64,000 nt of DNA from Adiantum capillus-veneris (taxonomy: Eukaryota; Streptophyta; Polypodiopsida; Polypodiales; Pteridaceae), in the NCBI GenBank assembly GCA_014529385.2, contig CM043960.1, forward strand, positions 23,996,396 to 24,060,395. Direction: 5' to 3'. This document shows positions 59,462-64,000 of this stretch, in pieces. The notes beneath the pieces are model-generated. The model saw nothing but the letters and a program-made list of their open reading frames with translations, did not search any database and was not told the DNA's origin. The position numbers and the translations under genes are program-made. Each line of letters starts with the position of its first letter. Positions within the stretch are counted from its first letter, which is position 1.

Positions 59462-59507
<46 letters not shown>
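58722..59507 (+). repeat. Long inverted repeat, right arm
   Basis: Complement of 55148-55925 (see there). Confidence 0.9.
58823..59419 (+). pseudogene. Unknown ~198-codon protein, right-arm copy
   Basis: Open from 58823 to a TAG at 59231, then in the same frame to 59419. It has the same protein text as the left arm, with rare substitutions. It is aromatic-rich (Tyr, Trp, His) and ends CFYCDSCLCDHVMGG. No signal peptide or membrane segment is visible. The two copies carry different single stops, so an intact version existed before or after the duplication. Confidence 0.65.
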
Positions 59508-59508
<1 letters not shown>

Positions 59509-59535
59509 CCACCCATTCCCAGTCACCTTATCCTA

Positions 59536-59574
59536 TGAGGTAGTAGACCCCATAGAATAGGGGCCTACCACCTC
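59536..59574. repeat. Hairpin just outside the right arm
   Basis: gaggtagtagacccc and ggggcctaccacctc pair at 13 of 15 positions (the other two are A-C) around atagaatag. It lies between the GT run and the end of the reverse-transcriptase element. Confidence 0.75.
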
Positions 59575-59620
59575 AAGAAGTGTTTGTATTAATTCGCAAC
59601 CAGCTATGCTGAGGTTAGAT

Positions 59621-61560
59621 TTATTCTGATTTAAGCATACTTATCAGATTATGTAAGTCAAACTTGAGGTAGGTCCATTTGTGTTTTTCTAAGGAGTTGC
59701 AGATGCATGCAACAAGGTCTTTTTTTGTAAACCCGTTTTTATTGAACTTGGCAATCAAAGCTTCAATCTCTTCATATGCTTTAAAACAGTCGGAAGAGGC
59801 ATACATTATAAGAAAAAGCATTCCAAGACAAGTGTGTAGAGAATTTTTGTATGGTCTATTGCTTTTTTTCTTCGTAAACTCAGAGGACACAAGTTTAAGA
59901 ATATCTCTTTTCCAAAAAAAATTAGTATAAAAATTTCCCAAAAAAAGGGGGAGTCAAAGTAAACTCAATATTCAAGAAGTGTGTTCTAGAAACGATCCAT
60001 TTATCCTGCCATAGTACTCTCTCGGAGAATGTAGGTTCAATACTTAAGCAAGGTGGATAAATATCTTTAAGAGTAATCTCAAATATGGGGTTGTTGATGC
60101 TACATAGGTCATCCATAAACCTGAATGAATGTGCAAAAATGTGTGAGTAATGAATTACTTGCGGGGTTATTTAATATTTTCCGGAGCCATTGATATTCGA
60201 AGTAACAGAGATAAAGATTACACATAACCGGAGAGCATGCAAACCCCATCGGGATTCCTAGAGTTTGTTTGTAGTAGGTATTTCCTAATTGGATACAACT
60301 GTTATTCAGTAGCCAAAGGATATACTTATAAAGATCTTCCTCTTTAAAGCTGAATGGTGCATATTTGTTCGATTTTTTTACCCATCCTTTATTCCCTTTT
60401 TGTGAGATGCATGTATGCCCAAGTTCCTTTCTGTGGACAAAGGCAATCTTTATAAGACACGATAAGGTATAAATAAGTCCTAATGGCCCATTTATCGGGA
60501 TATTTTCATAGCATTGAGTTATGTCTGCCGTGAAGATAGAGTAAATGATTTCTGGGAGGTTGATAAACACCTCAGCCGCGTTTTTTATGACCCAAAAAGG
60601 GCAATAGTCTATATTTTTGAATCTCTTTATATCTCTATGTTTGATGGTACATATATATTTTATTTCTAGTAGGACCAAATTTAAGCAGTGGGTGATATCA
60701 TTTGTAACACGAGAGAACAAGCAATTGGAAGCGTCAGAAATCCATCTAAATTTATGCTTATGATTTTTATATGTTGGGAAGAGTACCGGAATTTTTAGAG
60801 ATTCAGGACTATAGCCGAGTCCTGATAATTCCTTGTTCAATGTTGTAGCTACATATAGCGGAGAGTTATCAAGTTTACTAAACTCATTACTATTAAGTCT
60901 TGAACTGGCCACCTCAAAGGCCAATTTTTTACATATAACGGATGCAGTGTTTGACGCTTTATCTAGGCCAATAATGAGCCATTTCTTTTTAATATCAAAG
61001 ATAGAGGTCTTCATTTTTGACGTAAGCCAAGTAGTATCAGTGCTTAGCCATACTTGTGGCAAAAGACTGATCTTTTTCCAAAAAATTCTTTTGAGAGTTG
61101 ATGTAAGTTGGAAGTGAACTTCCTCCTCCAGTTGGAGTTTTAAGGCCAAGTCGGCCAGGCATTCAAGTAGTGCATATAAGTCACTTTGAGGATTTAGCGG
61201 AAAGGGAGGAATATGATTTAAGCCATTACTCAATAGACTCCTTACTTGAGGATTCGAAACGATTTCTAAGTTAGATGTACAAACATGTAAACCAAATTCA
61301 GTGAAGTTTTTATAGAATTTTTTAAAAAGATGACAAGAGCACATAGGTATCTCATTATTATGGAGAAACGTAATGGAATAAAAAGATTCTTAATAGGCGG
61401 CGAGTATTTCCAACCAATCATCACATACTTTAGTAATACATTTGACCCAAAAATATGTCCAAAACATTCTGCAAAGATAGCTTGGGGAGTAAAGAAATCC
61501 AAAATTTTGCTTTTAAACAAGCAATGTGTGAAAATCTTACTACACACTTCTTCCTTTGGA
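59621..61560 (-). pseudogene. Penelope-like / animal-type reverse transcriptase gene, minus strand
   Basis: Main frame 61344-60109, continued by 60116-59922 and 59941-59621 after two shifts, and possibly begun in 61547. Motifs: GLNHIPPFP near the start; a YKNHKHKFRWISDASNCLFS block (the P-K-x-HK region); motif A IFTADITQCYENIP; motif B LGIPMGFACSPVMCNLYLCY; motif C FRFMDDLCSINNP (60120 region); then IYPPCLSIEPTF, FLNIEFTL, and a WKRD thumb-like tail. These spacings match reverse transcriptases of Penelope-like elements and the abundant fish/coral GIY-YIG-associated group, not LTR or L1 types. No GIY-YIG nuclease is visible downstream. The shifts fall at T/A runs near 60141 and 59941. It lies just downstream of a gag-like gene in the same direction. 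Confidence 0.78.
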
Positions 61561-61602
61561 GGTAGGTATCGTCTTCCGCAAGCAATTCATCGATCATGCA
61601 TA

Positions 61603-63004
61603 TTACATATCCAAAAGGTTTCTTACTGGTAGGTTTCTACCCCTACCTCTCACAAAACTTCTACCTTTCCCTCTTCCAAACACAAAATCACTCGAAGAGG
61701 GGGTTAGGAAAGAGGTGTAAGATGCCGCCGGAGAGACAAGAGTATTAGGACGTTTGGAAACTTGAGATTCATCTTCATCAATATTCGGTTTAATTTGGCT
61801 AACTATACTTTTGATACCTTTAAAGCCACCATAAGTGGTAAGCAAAGTCCCACATCCATCAGATCCAAGCTCTTCAAGGGTGTCACGCATAATTGCTCTA
61901 TACTGAATAAAGGCAATTTGAGCTAAGACCAGATCTTTCGCTTGACCACCAAGCCAAGAACAAAAGAGGGAAAGGTGAAATTCTTCTCCTTTATCCGGAA
62001 ATATACTAGGTAGATTGTTGAGGGCATACCAAATAGCATGGTCAAACCAAATAATGCTTGACTCGCAAGAGGATTTGGGGTCCAAGAATCTGCAAGCACA
62101 CTTAAGGTAAGGCCTGAACACATTCCACATTGTCTCAGTGTAGTAATCAGCATTGCTTTTGCTAAAGTTCATTAATTCTTTAGTCCTTGCATATAGCCTT
62201 GTATTCGAACTACATTTTTTGTCATCAAGGAAACTCATATTGAAAGGAGCTTTAATCAGATCCCCTTTGTCCAAGAACTGGATCCCTTTTAGAACTTTAA
62301 GTTTGCATTCCTCAATAGTAGCAGGGGCCAAGTTGGCAAGGAAACCCAGGTTTCCATGGATATGGGTGCAAGAAATCCTTTATTTGGAAACAACGTAACC
62401 TCAACCTATGCTCGACTCCCAAGGATTCTACCTCAACTTGTCGGGATGGTAAAAAAGGAAAGGCCCTCGAGACTTTCGGTACCATGTCCAAAAGCGAGGC
62501 TTCACTGAGTGAACAAAGGTCTTTTTGAAATTCCTTTAAAGCTTCTAAAGCAGCTGCATCTCTATAGAAGAGACTATTCGGAGGAGGGACAATAGGCGTA
62601 GAGGGAGCAGTAACAAAGATAGGACTAAGCCCACAAAATTTTCTAAGAAGATTCGATAGTTCTGAACCTTTGGAAGAAAAAGACGCTAAGTCTTGAATGT
62701 GTGCTTTGGAAAGTCCAGCCAGATTTGAAGTAAATTCCATCAAAAGGTTGATACCATCCGATTTATTTTTTACAAGAAGAGCTAGTACTTTAACCCATAG
62801 GTCAAATGAAATCAGTTGGACAAGAGATAGACTAGACTCCTTCGAAGCATCATAAATTAGGGTAGAAGCTTCTCTATCTTGTATACATTTTAGTACAAGA
62901 AGCGAGGCTAGGGAAAGGGGTTCCACAGGAGGAAGATCCAGTCCTTGGAAAGGGGAACAATCTGCAAAATTATCATTAGTTAGAATTCCATAGTCTAGGA
63001 GCAT
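61603..63004 (-). pseudogene. Gag-like protein gene upstream of the reverse transcriptase
   Basis: Two frames that overlap at 62312-62331, joined by a probable frameshift near 62340-62370, give about 460 residues. The N-terminal part is helical (SFDLWVKVLALLVKNKS, AALEALKEFQKDLCSLSE). The middle has FLDPKSSCESSIIWFDHAIWY and FHLSLFCSWLGGQAKDLVLA. The C-terminus is Arg/Gly-rich (FGRGKGRSFVRGRGRN), suited to RNA binding. Its place upstream of a reverse transcriptase on the same strand and its basic tail argue for a nucleocapsid-like role; there is no CCHC knuckle. I do not recognise the family. Confidence 0.6.
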
Positions 63005-64000
63005 AGACCCGAAGATCTAATACATAGTGTTACAATTTTTGAATTTTACAGCCCTATGAAGATAAGGCCTAGTCCTATGAGACATACAAGGGAAGGTCTT
63101 TTCTATTTCTTTAGCTAGACGTAATTTCTCTGAAATCAGAGCTCTTTTTTCAGGGTCAGAGCATACTTTCAATCTTGCAGTGAGCTTTCCCACGACCTGG
63201 TCAACAGCAATAATAGATTATGTAAATGATAGCATTTTAAAGTAAAGTAAGAAGCATGAATATAAAGTGGAATGGTAGTGCTATCAACCTTTTCACCAGT
63301 CAGGTAAAGAAAACCACAGAGACTGTGTGATAGCACCCCTGCCTATTAGAGTATAAATTTTATACTATAATAGGCAAAAGTTTCTAGAGTCATTGTCTGA
63401 GAGAGAAAAACTGTTAAGTCAATCTCTCTTTTGTGTTTATTGTGTGTAGAAGTTCTAAATCTATAAAATTATATGCAAACGAACACTAACTGTTCACAGA
63501 CAACATTTCTAGAAAAGTACAGTGGCTTTGCACAGTAATTTACTTGCAGTTGAAAATAAATTATGTACAAGGTAATGAAGATAACAAAATACAGCTCAAG
63601 TATCCTTAAACCCAAAGTCTGGGAAATCGTGTATCACACTACGAGATCCACCATTTGTTAAGAAGTGGACGTTTTAATCAAGGAAGGTAGCCCTCACCTA
63701 CACCCATAGCCACAAGAAAACAGTTCGTTAGCACGTGACTGTACGCACGTGATGCTGGGCATCCCAGTTGTTATCCATGTCACCATAAAAAAAACATAGT
63801 CCTTAACTTGAATATTTGATTTAAAATAAAATGGTAAGAACGAAGATCCTTGGCTTCTCAGCCAATCTGATACAGACGGTACCCAACCCCATAGAGCAGC
63901 CATAAATTCTGTTTTATTTCTCCTCTAATCTTAAAAAAAAATTTAAGTAGCAAAAAAAATTTCCAGAATTTCATCCTTAACTAGATTATTCTATTTGAAA
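63005..64000. other. Probable 5' region of the minus-strand retroelement
   Basis: Upstream of the gag-like gene on the minus strand. No gene is supported; the open frame 63903-63694 (minus) has no domain. No terminal repeat is visible before the window ends. Confidence 0.4.

Noticed and set aside
61330-61632. 100-codon plus-strand frame
   Set aside because: It is the shadow of the minus-strand reverse-transcriptase and gag-like genes.

Overview
This window looks like transposon-dense, largely non-functional nuclear DNA of a land plant. The evidence is an alpha-expansin pseudogene, an eL19 ribosomal protein pseudogene, a DEAD-box helicase pseudogene, plant-style Ty3/Gypsy elements with tRNA-type primer sites, a BED/DUF659-class hAT transposon, LINE fragments and long CA/CT/GAA microsatellites. 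A seed-free plant (fern, lycophyte or bryophyte) is my guess from the unusual retroelement types, but the sequence does not prove it. I see no intact host gene.

Layout. 1-3.1 kb: satellite-like tandem repeat with a conserved palindrome in each unit. 5.01-13.16 kb: one hAT transposon of about 8.15 kb, bounded by C/TAGGGATTT termini and an 8-bp target duplication (CTGACGAC / CTGATGAC). Besides a decayed transposase on the minus strand (9.8-11.9 kb) it carries, on the plus strand, an array of hairpins with different stems but nearly the same 20-base loop (5.5-6.1 kb), a protein-kinase-like gene (6.88-8.30 kb) and a coiled-coil/RING-finger gene (8.62-9.64 kb). 13.3-14.2 kb: tandemly duplicated LINE reverse-transcriptase fragment. 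14.57-15.15 kb: expansin pseudogene. 16.48-17.0 kb: eL19 pseudogene. 17-20.5 kb: AT-rich, nothing recognised.

20.5-32.3 kb: remnants of several Ty3 elements: a three-knuckle gag plus broken protease, a pair of ~1.6-kb LTRs flanking only an integrase/chromodomain tail, a third LTR, and a reverse-transcriptase relic. 35.2-36.0 kb: DEAD-box helicase pseudogene. 37.0-41.8 kb: the best-preserved Ty3 polyprotein, one reading frame of about 4.8 kb interrupted by five stop codons and no visible frameshift. 44.7-48.2 kb: a pol-less LTR element with a long coiled-coil protein. 48.2-52.3 kb: two inverted LTRs around a minus-strand gag-protease. 52.6-54.7 kb: a Ty3 remnant with two integrase zinc-binding modules and a retropepsin domain downstream of integrase.

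55.1-59.5 kb: a long inverted repeat (arms about 780 bp, spacer about 2.8 kb) whose arms both encode the same unrecognised ~198-codon protein. 59.6-63.0 kb, minus strand: a two-gene retroelement with a gag-like RG-rich protein and a reverse transcriptase resembling Penelope-like/animal-type RTs (GIPMG and FMDD motifs), broken mainly at homopolymer runs. The most noteworthy unit is the cargo-bearing hAT element with its hairpin array.
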